DNA of 40,736 nt from Fibrobacterota bacterium (GCA_023412475.1 JAEYNR010000056.1:1-40736); one strand, 5' to 3'. Shown: positions 1-8,092, numbered from the stretch's first letter. A program made the numbers and translations. Notes: generated from the sequence alone by a model not told the origin.

Positions 1-86
1 GGTTCGATCGGCAATCCCACGTCTCCCGAGAAACGATATTTTACTCCTGTAAAGGCTGTCTGGAGCCCAAAATCGGTGTCCCGAAG

Positions 87-231
87 CCCGGGCAACTGCT
101 AATCGAGTCCGGGGAACTGATAATCGAGCCCGGGCAACTGCTAATCGAGGCCGGGGACTTCATTTCAAATCCGGGCAAAGCTAAACGAGCCCGGGCAACT
201 GCTAAGCGACCCCGGGGAACTGATAATCGAC
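87..231. repeat. GC-rich degenerate tandem repeat, about 21 bp unit, 7 copies
   Basis: Units begin at about 87, 109, 129, 151, 171, 190 and 211 and are 19 to 22 bp long. Two versions alternate: one starts CCCGGGCAACTGCTAA and the other CCGGGGAACTGATAA, both ending in TCGAG or TCGAC. The two form a 42-bp dimer, seen at 87-128 and again at 190-231, while the copies between (151-189) are decayed. The array is much richer in GC than its surroundings. No reading frame runs through it. Function unknown. Bases 1-86 and 232-374 hold nothing I can identify. Confidence 0.8.
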
Positions 232-374
232 CCTCAGGGAGCCTAAAATGCCATTCTGAGTATCAAGAATGCAACTCGGGAAAATAAAAAGAACAGTGGA
301 GAACCGGTAATTTGAATGATCAGTTGCGCGACCGTATCCCAGAAAGGAAAAAGCGCAATAAGCTAATTATTTAA

Positions 375-599
375 TTAATAAAACATTTAGATAAAAGGTA
401 CACAACAAAGTACAATGAAAGCCCAATCGAAAACTTGAATACTATTGCAAAGACAGGACTAAATGAATTTTTAAAATCAGAAAATGCAAAATGGACATGC
501 ACTCAATGTGGCAAGCTATTATGTGTCCATAGAGATGTCTGTATGAATTGTGGTGCGGCAAATCAATATTTTATTACTCACAAGGGTGGTGTAAAATAA
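375..599 (+). pseudogene. 3' remnant of a DUF3795 zinc-ribbon protein
   Basis: The frame is open from just after a stop at 372-374 to TAA at 597-599 and encodes about 74 residues with no suitable start codon or ribosome site. The translation reads LIKHLDKRYTTKYNESP, then IENLNTIAKTGLNEFL, then KWTCTQCGKLLCVHRDVC. This matches the C-terminal part of DUF3795 proteins as I know them: a conserved LDKRYRTKY-like segment followed by a Cys-rich zinc ribbon (CxxC, here CTQC and CMNC, with a CVH between). The N-terminal Cys-rich half expected upstream is absent, so this is most simply a gene truncated at its 5' end. A short functional protein is less likely. It converges on the terminator of the next gene. 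Confidence 0.6.
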
Positions 600-606
600 A
601 TGAATT

Positions 607-641
607 AAAATGTCTCAAAGATTTTTTAAATCTTCGAGACA
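607..641 (-). terminator. Rho-independent terminator of the propeller gene
   Basis: On the minus strand TGTCTCGAAGATTT and AAATCTTTGAGACA form a 14-bp stem with one G-U pair and a 3-nt loop (plus-strand 611-641), followed by TTTTAATT. It lies 16 bases past the stop of the minus-strand gene at 657-2279. On the plus strand no T run follows, so it serves the minus strand. Confidence 0.8.
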
Positions 642-656
642 TAAGTTCAATAAGGA

Positions 657-2279
657 TCATTGAAAAAGGAAGCGTTTAACAGATTTGCCTGTTTTAGTTT
701 TCATGATGGCAAAATAGCTGCCGCTTGAAACAAAAGCTCCAGGAATACTTCCATCCCAGAATGTCTGTTCAGAAGAAACATGCAAAGAACGAATTTTTTC
801 ACCCTTAAGGTTATAAATATCGATCAGAGCACAGTCTGTCGCTTTGGTGTAAAAATATATTCCTCTTTGAATACTGTTGCTTTTCAGAGTTAAAACTTCT
901 GTTTCCTGTGAATTTGTCTGCATTTTTGATACCGACACAGCCTCAGATACCAAAAACGTCAATTTCCTTTTTACCCAAAGTCTGTTTTCTGTATCGCCCT
1001 CGTCTGCATAGAGCATCACTGACCATTCGCCAGCGGTGGTTGGAGTTCCTGAATAATGTGGCGCTTGAGTATTTTGCTTTACTCCGGGTGGCAGGTCGTA
1101 ACCTCTGTCTTTGTAGAGGCTCTGCTTATAGATCGTAGCCGGTACAAGATTAACCACGTCAACTGAATACTGGAAAGGGACATTAATATTAAGCTGGATA
1201 GTATCTTCACCCACAATTGCCGGATAATGTTCCATGTTAGCAAATGAGCAGTAATAAATACCAGGATTTCCAACTGCTACGAAACAGTCTGCTCCAGCAA
1301 CAATATCTCTAAGGATCATTATTTCGCCGTTGCCATAACCATTCCAACCACTCCATATCCGGGCCATGTTATCGGTCAGATTGGTGGAGTATCGAATTGT
1401 TCCACTGGTGATCGCGTCGGTTATGATATATGCACCATTTCCATAAGCTATACTTGAGCCCCTTCCATGATAAATATCATGCCACATTTTACCGTCTTTT
1501 GAAATTTTCATTCCATCATTGTTTTGAGATGAGCCGATGACAAAATGGGAATTAACAAACCTTACGAAATCCGCTGGCAACCCTCTGTTGATGGAATCTA
1601 ATTCCTGAAGTTCCCAGTTGATTCCATCTGTTGAGGTGTAAACTTTTGGTGTACTAACATTATAACCGGTGGCAACAAATATTCCATTGCCAAAAGTGAT
1701 GTCTGTATAGTGGATATCCGGGCTACCCTCATCGAATGGTTTGCTACTCCAGCTCTCAAGATCATTGGAATACCAAATGTTGTATCCACTTCCAGCGACA
1801 AACATCTCATTTCCGTATGCTAATGCACGAATGTCGGGAGTGCTGGAGGAACTGACTTCAGAGAATACAACGTCCCAATCTGAGCCATTATCAGATCTCC
1901 AGATTTTTTCTAAATACTGGCCGTATGTTTCTGATGATTGGGCAGTGTCATTGCAACCACCATAAGCATAGAATTTACCATTGAGGAATTTAACTCCTTT
2001 GAATCTGGTTTTAACCCACAGGTTGCAATGTGCTATCCATTGTCTGCCATCAGTTGAAGTAAACATAGCTCCGCTTTTATCGGTAGCACCTACAGCTACA
2101 TAGATTCCATTTCCGTATGCGACTCCATTGAGCAATATACCCGGGGCTACAGAGATTATTGAATCACCGGAGAGCACGTTCTCCCAGGTTGTTTCACCAA
2201 AGATCACAGTATTGCAGGTTATCAGCAATAGAGAGATATAATTAAAAAGGGTAATGTTTTTGGCTGAATTGTATAACAT
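657..2279 (-). CDS. Secreted seven-bladed propeller protein with Ig-like domain and C-terminal sorting module
   Basis: This 540-residue protein starts with a signal peptide (about residues 1-28, hydrophobic core around LFNYISLLLI). Seven repeats of the type YGNGIYVAVG...STDGxxW follow, at roughly 52-82, 95-137, 152-178, 192-223, 239-267, 276-302 and 322-350. They resemble BNR/sialidase-like or kelch-like blades, so I read this region as one beta-propeller. Residues about 355-440 look like a He_PIG type Ig domain (SGTPTTAGEWSV). Residues about 465-540 (ending VKRFLFQ) look like the Por/T9SS-like sorting module common in Fibrobacterota and Bacteroidota, so export to the cell surface is inferred. 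No catalytic residues can be pointed to; binding or adhesion is as likely as enzymatic activity. It is monocistronic with its own terminator, divergent from trxB. Confidence 0.75.
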   Translation of the reverse strand: MLYNSAKNITLFNYISLLLITCNTVIFGETTWENVLSGDSIISVAPGILLNGVAYGNGIYVAVGATDKSGAMFTSTDGRQWIAHCNLWVKTRFKGVKFLNGKFYAYGGCNDTAQSSETYGQYLEKIWRSDNGSDWDVVFSEVSSSSTPDIRALAYGNEMFVAGSGYNIWYSNDLESWSSKPFDEGSPDIHYTDITFGNGIFVATGYNVSTPKVYTSTDGINWELQELDSINRGLPADFVRFVNSHFVIGSSQNNDGMKISKDGKMWHDIYHGRGSSIAYGNGAYIITDAITSGTIRYSTNLTDNMARIWSGWNGYGNGEIMILRDIVAGADCFVAVGNPGIYYCSFANMEHYPAIVGEDTIQLNINVPFQYSVDVVNLVPATIYKQSLYKDRGYDLPPGVKQNTQAPHYSGTPTTAGEWSVMLYADEGDTENRLWVKRKLTFLVSEAVSVSKMQTNSQETEVLTLKSNSIQRGIYFYTKATDCALIDIYNLKGEKIRSLHVSSEQTFWDGSIPGAFVSSGSYFAIMKTKTGKSVKRFLFQ

Positions 2280-2467
2280 CTTAGCTCCTTCAGATTGGAC
2301 TTACAGGAAAAAACAATAGAGAAAAAATGTGACTTTCAATCCATAAGCAAAGCTGGTAGTGACGGCGTTTGTTTGATTCATTCAGACATCCCAAATTATA
2401 CCTTAACTTAGCTAACGAATCAACTCTAAAAAAGTATATGGGCTTAAACAATCTGTAAAGAATTGGT

Positions 2468-2498
2468 GTTGACGTCAACAATTATTGGTACAATAATT
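2468..2498 (+). promoter_or_regulatory. Two abutting palindromes overlapping a promoter-like sequence
   Basis: GTTGACGTCAAC (2468-2479) is a perfect 12-bp palindrome. It is followed directly by AATTATTG-GTA-CAATAATT (2480-2498), a perfect 8-bp inverted repeat around 3 bases. On the plus strand TTGACG (2469-2474), a 17-base spacer and AATAAT (2492-2497) make a good sigma-70-like promoter toward trxB, although its leader would be about 310 bases. The symmetric TTGACG also faces the propeller gene but has only a weak -10 there (CAGATT, 2450-2455). The arrangement suggests a repressor or activator site in the intergenic region 2280-2817, which otherwise holds nothing recognisable. Confidence 0.5.
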
Positions 2499-2817
2499 AA
2501 TTTAAGTTTTTGATTTCAACGAATCTCACAATACCTCAACTCCCAGGGGGAGATCATTGTTAATTTGCCAGATTTTTTAACTATGCCATGGTTAGGCAGC
2601 ATTTTGCTGCGAATTTTCATCTTTGCTACAAATGAATTATTGTCTTACTTTATCTTTATCAGCTCAAAAAAATCTGTGAAATTTTGTCAGTGTCTTCGTG
2701 ATCCCGGTCATCAGCTATTGTTTATTTTGAATCAAATTTTTATCTTTAAGTGAACAGAAGCACTAAATAAAGAGCTTAAATCCAGATTTTTTGATGCCAA
2801 TATTTACAGGAGGATAC

Positions 2818-3765
2818 ATGCCGGAGCGTTTGATAATTATCGGTTCAGGACCAGCAGGTTTAACAGCAGCAATCTATGCAGCCAGAGCCAATATGGCACC
2901 TCTGCTTTTTGAGGGATTTCAGGAAGGTGGCATTCCCGGTGGACAGTTAATGATTACAAATATTGTGGAAAATTTCCCGGGTTTCCCTGAAGGCATACAT
3001 GGTCAGCAGCTTATGGGCAATATGCGCCAGCAGGCAATCACCCATGGAACCAAAATGATTATGGAAGATGTTATTGATGTAAACCTTCAGTCATACCCTT
3101 TCACAGTTACTACCATGAGCGAGGAGACTTACTCTGCCCAATCTCTGATAATCGCATCCGGTGCCGTGGCACGTCGTCTTCCGCTGGATTCGGAAAAAAA
3201 ACTCTGGGGAAGAGGTATCTCTGCATGTGCTGTTTGTGATGGCGCTCTTCCGGCATTTAGAAACAAGGAACTTGCAGTGATTGGTGGAGGAGATACAGCA
3301 CTGGAGGAAGCGCTGCATCTTACTCAGTTTGGATCGAAAATCTTCCTCATCCATCGAAGAGATGAACTTCGGGCAAGTAAAGTAATGCAGAAAAGGGTTC
3401 TTACTCATCCTAAAATACAGATACTATGGAATAAAGTGGTGGAAGAATTTTTAGGTGACAAACAACTATCAGGCCTGAAGCTTCGGGACACAGTCACTAA
3501 TGAGTTTACTGAAATTACCGTTGCTGGAGCATTTGAGGCAATAGGTCATGTTCCTAACACCAATTTCCTTAAGAGACAGTTAGAGACCGATGATTTAGGA
3601 TACGTGAAAACTTTACCCGGTTCTACCAGAACAAACATCGAAGGGGTTTTTGCTGCGGGTGATATTCAGGATCACAAATACCGCCAGGCAATCACCGCTG
3701 CTGGAAGCGGTTGTATGGCTGCAATTGAGGTAGAAAGATGGCTTACGGAGCGGGAAGGAATCTGA
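2818..3765 (+). CDS. trxB: Thioredoxin reductase (NADPH)
   Basis: This FAD flavoprotein reduces thioredoxin with NADPH in the cytoplasm. With the ATG at 2818 it has 315 residues, the usual length. That start is chosen because AGGAGG lies at 2808-2813 just before it; an in-frame TTG at 2791 would add nine non-conserved residues. Visible motifs in order are the N-terminal FAD-binding GSGPAGLTAAIYAARA, the redox pair CAVC (Cys137 and Cys140), the NADPH-binding GGGDTALEEA, and the C-terminal FAD motif AAGDIQDHKYRQAITAAG. All are intact. It stands alone, divergent from the propeller gene, and is followed by a long hairpin at 3804-3858. No thioredoxin gene is in the window. Confidence 0.95.
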   Translation: MPERLIIIGSGPAGLTAAIYAARANMAPLLFEGFQEGGIPGGQLMITNIVENFPGFPEGIHGQQLMGNMRQQAITHGTKMIMEDVIDVNLQSYPFTVTTMSEETYSAQSLIIASGAVARRLPLDSEKKLWGRGISACAVCDGALPAFRNKELAVIGGGDTALEEALHLTQFGSKIFLIHRRDELRASKVMQKRVLTHPKIQILWNKVVEEFLGDKQLSGLKLRDTVTNEFTEITVAGAFEAIGHVPNTNFLKRQLETDDLGYVKTLPGSTRTNIEGVFAAGDIQDHKYRQAITAAGSGCMAAIEVERWLTEREGI

Positions 3766-3803
3766 GAACAGACAAGCAATACCGGAAATAAAACTATTGA
3801 TCG

Positions 3804-3858
3804 TCTCATTATGGACAATACATGTTTTGCCTACAGCTATGTATTGGCCGTAATGGGA
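3804..3858 (+). other. Long stem-loop downstream of trxB
   Basis: Arms 3804-3823 and 3839-3858 pair at 19 of 20 positions, two of them G-U and one mismatch (A3815/G3847), around a 15-base loop. No T run follows on either side, so it is not a canonical intrinsic terminator. It begins 39 bases after the trxB stop and may stabilise the 3' end of the transcript or be a degenerate repeat element. Confidence 0.65.
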
Positions 3859-3987
3859 TAACAGTTATATATTCAGGGAAAAACCAAATTACAATTCATA
3901 AATCATAAACAGGGGATAAGAGTGTTTTGAGTACCTAAAGTTTTTTTGTTTGGCTTTATTGCCATTTATAGTTCTTTTTCCTGTTCT

Positions 3988-4023
3988 TATTTCGAATTTC
4001 GATATTCGGATTTCGAATTTTTC
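3988..4023. repeat. Dispersed TTCGAATTTCG-type intergenic repeat, copy 1
   Basis: The stretch is built of TTCGAATTTCG, ATATTCGG and ATTTCGAATTTTT, an AT-rich run of TTCGAA-containing words. Related stretches occur at 8093-8140, 29526-29565 and 34011-34045, always between genes. Here it lies directly after the stop of the minus-strand regulator gene. Confidence 0.5.
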
Positions 4024-4028
4024 TACCA

Positions 4029-5582
4029 TTATGCTTTTTTAAATGTAGTATTGCGAACAACCAGCAGGCCTTCAATTTCAAAGGGGCTAAGCCGTTTTGC
4101 TGCCATATCCGCAGATGGGTTCAATATGTGAGCAAGCATAAGCTGCACAAGACTCTGGATGTTGAAATTGTATGATGTCAGGCCATTTCGAAAGGCAAGA
4201 AAGGTATCATCAAAACCAATCAGAGCAATTTTTTTATCCACATTCTTTTTTATGTAGTCCATTGCCATCGTGGCCATATAGTCATTGGCGCAGACCCAGG
4301 CTGTGATGTTGGAGATGGATGCAGCCTTTTTAAAGAGGCTCTCCATATAAGCTTGTATGACCTCATTTACCATTTGGCTGGAAAACTTGTTCTTAATCGA
4401 ATTTAAAATCTTAATCACCATTGAAGGCATCTGCGAATTTGACATCAGTTCAGTTATGGTGGGGAAATAGTGCTCTGCATTTTTTACTTGATCCCATAGT
4501 TCATTGGAAGATCCATATTTGTCCATAGTACAGGGATGCACTCGGGCATCATTTCCGTATCGGTTATAAATCTCCTGAAGCCCGCAGAGCCTGGCCTTTG
4601 ACCAGTCAGATCTGTGCAGATAAGAGATGTAGGCAATGTTGGTGTGGCTCTGCTCTAGCAGATATGAAGCGACATTGCGTGCTGCATTTGATCCGGTGGC
4701 CAGAGAGAAAAGCCTTACTCCCTGATTCTTTTCTACCACATCTGACAGACGCAACTGTGAACCCTCCTGGAGCACTGCCACCGGCTTTTTAAATTGCTCA
4801 AGCTGATTAAGTACATCTCTGTAAAGTTCGTTGGGGCTCTCAGCCCACATCAGGTATCCCAGTACCGATCCATCCTCCCTGATCTTTGAAGATACATTTC
4901 CATCCTGATCGATAAATATCAGTGGACCTTCACTTGCTGTGTACTTAAGAATACGCAGGTTTACTTTCATACGTGAACAGAGATTTTCACATTCCCTCAA
5001 AAACTCCTCTCCCCATGGAGTCCTGGATTGCATTTCCATCTGAGGGTTCACCCAACCTACCAATACAACTGAAGAGTGGTTTTTATTCGGTGTAAACAAC
5101 ACTGTTCTGTATGTTCTATGCTCAGGAGTTATCATGCCTTCACTAACCAGGCAGTCTAAAGCTTTGCGAAGAGTCTGATAGCTGACCCCGTACTGCATTC
5201 TCATCTCTTTTAAGGAAGGCATCAAGGTGCCACTGATAAAGAGGCCACTGAGAATATCTTTGTGAATGCGGTCTCTTAGCCCCATCCATCCGTTGCGCAC
5301 CAGGTTTACAGGTTCTTCTGAGATTTTTTTGACTCTGGTACCACTGCCTTGAATTACTTCAAGTATGCTCTCATCAGCCAGCAGATTAACTGCTTTCCAC
5401 ATGGGGACCGAGCTCACCCCGGCTGCTGAGGCAAGCTGATTTATACTTGGAAGCATATCACCTGCAATCCAGGTGTAATTATCCAGCATAGTTCTGAGAT
5501 ATGTAACCGCCTTCTTTACTGCAGGCGTGCATTTTTTTGTATTCATATGAGAAATCTGACTTGACATAATTAACTCGCTCAC
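4029..5582 (-). CDS. Transcriptional regulator: two GntR winged-helix domains plus LacI/periplasmic-binding-like sensor
   Basis: The protein has 517 residues. Residues about 20-86 form one GntR-type winged helix (DMLPSINQLASAAGVS...GSGTRVKK). Residues about 101-161 form a second (LRDRIHKDILSG...MPSLKEMRMQYGVSYQTLRKAL). The remaining 340 residues resemble the sugar-binding sensor of LacI/GalR regulators, with VVLVGWVNP near 172 and an IALIGFDD motif near 455. It probably binds DNA in the cytoplasm and responds to a sugar or similar small molecule; ligand and targets are not evident. I take the GTG start at 5582 because AGAAGGTG lies about 11 bases upstream; an ATG at 5567 is possible. A strong promoter with an overlapping palindrome upstream (5648-5685) suggests autoregulation. 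Single-GntR regulators with such sensors (AraR-like) are well known; two winged helices in tandem are less usual. Confidence 0.8.
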   Translation of the reverse strand: MSELIMSSQISHMNTKKCTPAVKKAVTYLRTMLDNYTWIAGDMLPSINQLASAAGVSSVPMWKAVNLLADESILEVIQGSGTRVKKISEEPVNLVRNGWMGLRDRIHKDILSGLFISGTLMPSLKEMRMQYGVSYQTLRKALDCLVSEGMITPEHRTYRTVLFTPNKNHSSVVLVGWVNPQMEMQSRTPWGEEFLRECENLCSRMKVNLRILKYTASEGPLIFIDQDGNVSSKIREDGSVLGYLMWAESPNELYRDVLNQLEQFKKPVAVLQEGSQLRLSDVVEKNQGVRLFSLATGSNAARNVASYLLEQSHTNIAYISYLHRSDWSKARLCGLQEIYNRYGNDARVHPCTMDKYGSSNELWDQVKNAEHYFPTITELMSNSQMPSMVIKILNSIKNKFSSQMVNEVIQAYMESLFKKAASISNITAWVCANDYMATMAMDYIKKNVDKKIALIGFDDTFLAFRNGLTSYNFNIQSLVQLMLAHILNPSADMAAKRLSPFEIEGLLVVRNTTFKKA

Positions 5583-5647
5583 AGTTGCTGTTTCACCTTC
5601 TTAGTGTATATAATATTCAAAAGGTTTTCCCATTTGAGAGTAAATTG

Positions 5648-5685
5648 ATAATACTTATTATACAATTCTTTTAACCTTTATTCAA
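5648..5685 (-). promoter_or_regulatory. Sigma-70-like promoter and overlapping palindrome of the GntR-type regulator gene
   Basis: Read on the minus strand, TTGAAT (5680-5685), a 17-base spacer and a perfect TATAAT (5657-5662) face the regulator gene, giving a leader of about 70 bases. The palindrome ATAATA-CT-TATTAT (5648-5661) overlaps the -10 and the likely transcription start, which is where an autorepressor site would sit. The rest of 5583-5842 shows nothing else. Confidence 0.65.
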
Positions 5686-5842
5686 ACAGTCATTGTTTTT
5701 GTTTGCCAGATAAATGAATAAATCATTGCAGGCAGCGGATGCAGCTGAAAAGAACCGTGGTTTTCGAGGTTGTTGCCTTTTTGAGCTATATGGGATTGGG
5801 AAGGATAGAGACGTTTCCTACTTTGCCCTAGAGAAACATCAA

Positions 5843-6556
5843 TTAATACAAACGGCCCACTATAGCAGGAACCGCCTGCTCTACTCTGAGGATTCTTTCG
5901 CCAAGCGATACTATTTCAAAGCCCTGTGAACAAAAAAGCTCTATTTCATAGGGTATAAATCCACCCTCTGGACCTACTGCTATTATTGCTGGTGATTCTA
6001 ACGAGTGGGGGCAGATCTTTCCGTTATATGGATGAGCTACCAGGGCACGATAGCCGGGCAGCAAATCAGGGATTTCATCCTGTAGAAAAGGCTTGAACCT
6101 GCGGCGAATATGAATTTGAGGAGCTATGGTGTCACGCGCCTGTTCGAGTCCCTTAAAAATGTGTCGGTTTAGATTCTCTTCCAAAAGCTCCGGAGAAGAC
6201 CAGTAGCTTTTTTCTACTCTCCAGCTTTCTATGATATAGATCGTTTTTATCCCCAGCGTGGTAGCTGCTTCTATAGTTTTTTTTAGGCTTTTAGGCCTGG
6301 GCAGAGCCAAAATCAGAGTTAATGGAAGAGGTGGTGGAGGGGCACTGTCAAGCTTCACGGACATATCAATATATGATTCTTTAATGCTGGTGATTTGTGC
6401 AGAGCCCATTGGACCATTTAGTAGCCCTGCTTTCAGTACCTGTCCTGTTGATGCTTTGAAGACCGAAATGATATGGTTCATCCGTTCCCCGGTAAGTCGA
6501 ACATGGGTCTTGGAATCATCAGAAAAATCGGAATTGTGCAAAAGAATAAGATTCAT
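5843..6556 (-). CDS. rsmE: 16S rRNA m3U1498 methyltransferase RsmE
   Basis: This 237-residue protein methylates N3 of U1498 of 16S rRNA using S-adenosylmethionine, acting on the assembled 30S subunit. It has the family's two-part form: an N-terminal PUA-like RNA-binding part (residues 1-70, with HVRLTGERMNHIISVFK) and a C-terminal SPOUT/trefoil-knot methyltransferase part. Knot motifs are visible as IAVGPEGGF (residues 192-200) and LGERILRVEQAVPAIVGRLY at the C-terminus. The family norm at the latter is LRxETA, so RVEQAV is a mild variant. Length is normal. The ATG at 6556 has no clear Shine-Dalgarno sequence upstream. The gene lies 260 bases before the GntR-type regulator on the same strand, which has its own promoter. 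Confidence 0.92.
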   Translation of the reverse strand: MNLILLHNSDFSDDSKTHVRLTGERMNHIISVFKASTGQVLKAGLLNGPMGSAQITSIKESYIDMSVKLDSAPPPPLPLTLILALPRPKSLKKTIEAATTLGIKTIYIIESWRVEKSYWSSPELLEENLNRHIFKGLEQARDTIAPQIHIRRRFKPFLQDEIPDLLPGYRALVAHPYNGKICPHSLESPAIIAVGPEGGFIPYEIELFCSQGFEIVSLGERILRVEQAVPAIVGRLY

Positions 6557-6934
6557 AGAGGTGCTAAAATAAAAGGAAAAAATTCAATCCGGTCATGAAA
6601 TATAACTAATCGGATTTAAACAAAAACAATATTAAATGTATAACTTCTGAGTTCCTGAACAAGTCCAAACACTCTTATTCCTTTTAGCTTAAAAAAAAAT
6701 TCCTCTTTAGATAGCTAAGTAGTTACTTATGTTTTATATTATCCACACTTAATAAAGAATACTTTATTTTATCTGTTTCGCTTTTCCCTTAGGTGCGCCG
6801 TCCGAATAAAGGTGTTTTTCTACCATGAGCTATCCAAGGTAGCAATGCCCTGTTAATAATAAAAAGAATACTGATTTCTGTTTCACTCTAAATAATTAAT
6901 TAACTGCTGACACTTTTGAAATTTGGAGGAAAAG
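6557..6934. other. AT-rich divergent intergenic region, no gene seen
   Basis: This stretch between divergent rsmE and the metallo-hydrolase gene is very AT-rich. A short inverted repeat, CTACC...GGTAG, lies at about 6820-6842. GGAGG at 6925-6929 is the ribosome site of the next gene. No small ORF, RNA gene or convincing promoter could be supported. Confidence 0.5.
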
Positions 6935-8026
6935 ATGGCTGAAGATGGATTGTTAAAGAGGGCTCTTCGTTGTGTTGACAATGGAATTTTCCAGAAAATT
7001 TTTTATCTTGGTGCAGCCGGGTGGATGATAATTAATAAAATCGATAAGGAGATAGTTCTGATTGATCCCTGGCCAAGTTTTTCGAAAACCAAAAAAAATC
7101 AAAAGAAAAAGAGTGGAAAAGAGCGGATACAGAAACTTGCTGTGTGGTTAAGAGAAAATGTTGCACAACAATACAGAATCACAGGGATTCTGGCTGGTCA
7201 TGAGCACTATGATCACATTGATGACATTCCATTGATATTGTCGATGCTTATTGATGATACTATTGCAGGAGCACCACCAGTCAGCCCCGAACAGCTTCCC
7301 TGTATTTACTGCGATTGCGGCAGCAGAGAGAAACTGGAGGAACACAAATTTCCCTATATGAAATTTTGTGAGATTATGGATGGAGATACCAGACTGTTCT
7401 ACGATGATACGAAAATAAAAAAACTGGTTAAAAAGAAAACATCCGGCTATCCCTTGACCGCTGGTAAAGCAGCAAATACAATAAAGATCGGCAAGTTTGA
7501 AGTTACGCCCTATATATGGGATCACTCTAACACTGTAATGAGTAACACTACCTTTTTTATCACTCCGTTAGCAGGTCATTACCAGCGTACATCTGCCTTT
7601 ATTATAAGACGTGTCAGGGATGAAAACGCAACCGAAGAACCTAAGACCACATTTATTATAGGCAGTGGTGGAGAAATGCATAGTAAATACACTTCCAATG
7701 TGTGTGATACCCGAATCGATTCAGACCTTCTTTTGCAGGCTGTTGCGGCAAAAGCAATCACAAATATCTTCACTTATAAAAAGCATCTATCCAAAATGGT
7801 GGAATATCAGATACGCAATATCAATGCAGAAAGAATCATTTCCAGTCATTTTGAAAATTTCGTGTTCGGGATAACCGGTCCGGGGGAACTGGGAAAAAGA
7901 ATACATCTGGTTGAGGATTATTGTAAGGAATTGAGGAAAAAAATTTCTGCTGGTCAGAAATTACCCGCTGTAGACATAATGGAGCGTCTCTGTTTTGAAT
8001 ACGATCCACAGGAGATAATGCTTTAA
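6935..8026 (+). CDS. Metallo-beta-lactamase-fold hydrolase
   Basis: The product has 363 residues from the ATG at 6935, preceded by GGAGG at 6925-6929; an in-frame TTG at 6923 overlaps that ribosome site and is unlikely. The metal-binding motif HxHxDH is present as HEHYDH (His89, His91, Asp93, His94), preceded by a beta-strand pair (FYLGAAGWMII and IVLIDPW) typical of the fold. Further candidate ligands are the His in YIWDHSN, the His in GGEMHSK and the C-terminal SSHFEN. A lysine-rich insertion (about residues 50-66) separates the first strands from the motif. There is no signal peptide, so it should be cytoplasmic. The pattern resembles UlaG-like or beta-lactamase-superfamily hydrolases; the substrate is unknown. 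It is monocistronic. Confidence 0.8.
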   Translation: MAEDGLLKRALRCVDNGIFQKIFYLGAAGWMIINKIDKEIVLIDPWPSFSKTKKNQKKKSGKERIQKLAVWLRENVAQQYRITGILAGHEHYDHIDDIPLILSMLIDDTIAGAPPVSPEQLPCIYCDCGSREKLEEHKFPYMKFCEIMDGDTRLFYDDTKIKKLVKKKTSGYPLTAGKAANTIKIGKFEVTPYIWDHSNTVMSNTTFFITPLAGHYQRTSAFIIRRVRDENATEEPKTTFIIGSGGEMHSKYTSNVCDTRIDSDLLLQAVAAKAITNIFTYKKHLSKMVEYQIRNINAERIISSHFENFVFGITGPGELGKRIHLVEDYCKELRKKISAGQKLPAVDIMERLCFEYDPQEIML

Positions 8027-8092
8027 CCTTAGGGGATTTTAATCTCCATGTTCAATAAAATTGTGAAAATTTCGAGTGGAATGTCTTTGGGG

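Noticed and set aside
1..60. tRNA T-arm (GGTTCGATC at the window start)
   Set aside because: No acceptor stem, no CCA end and no cloverleaf can be drawn with the sequence visible.
6789..6806. Guanidine-III riboswitch-like string (AGGTGCGCCGT)
   Set aside because: Only this short string matches; the rest of the pseudoknot and any guanidine-related gene are missing.
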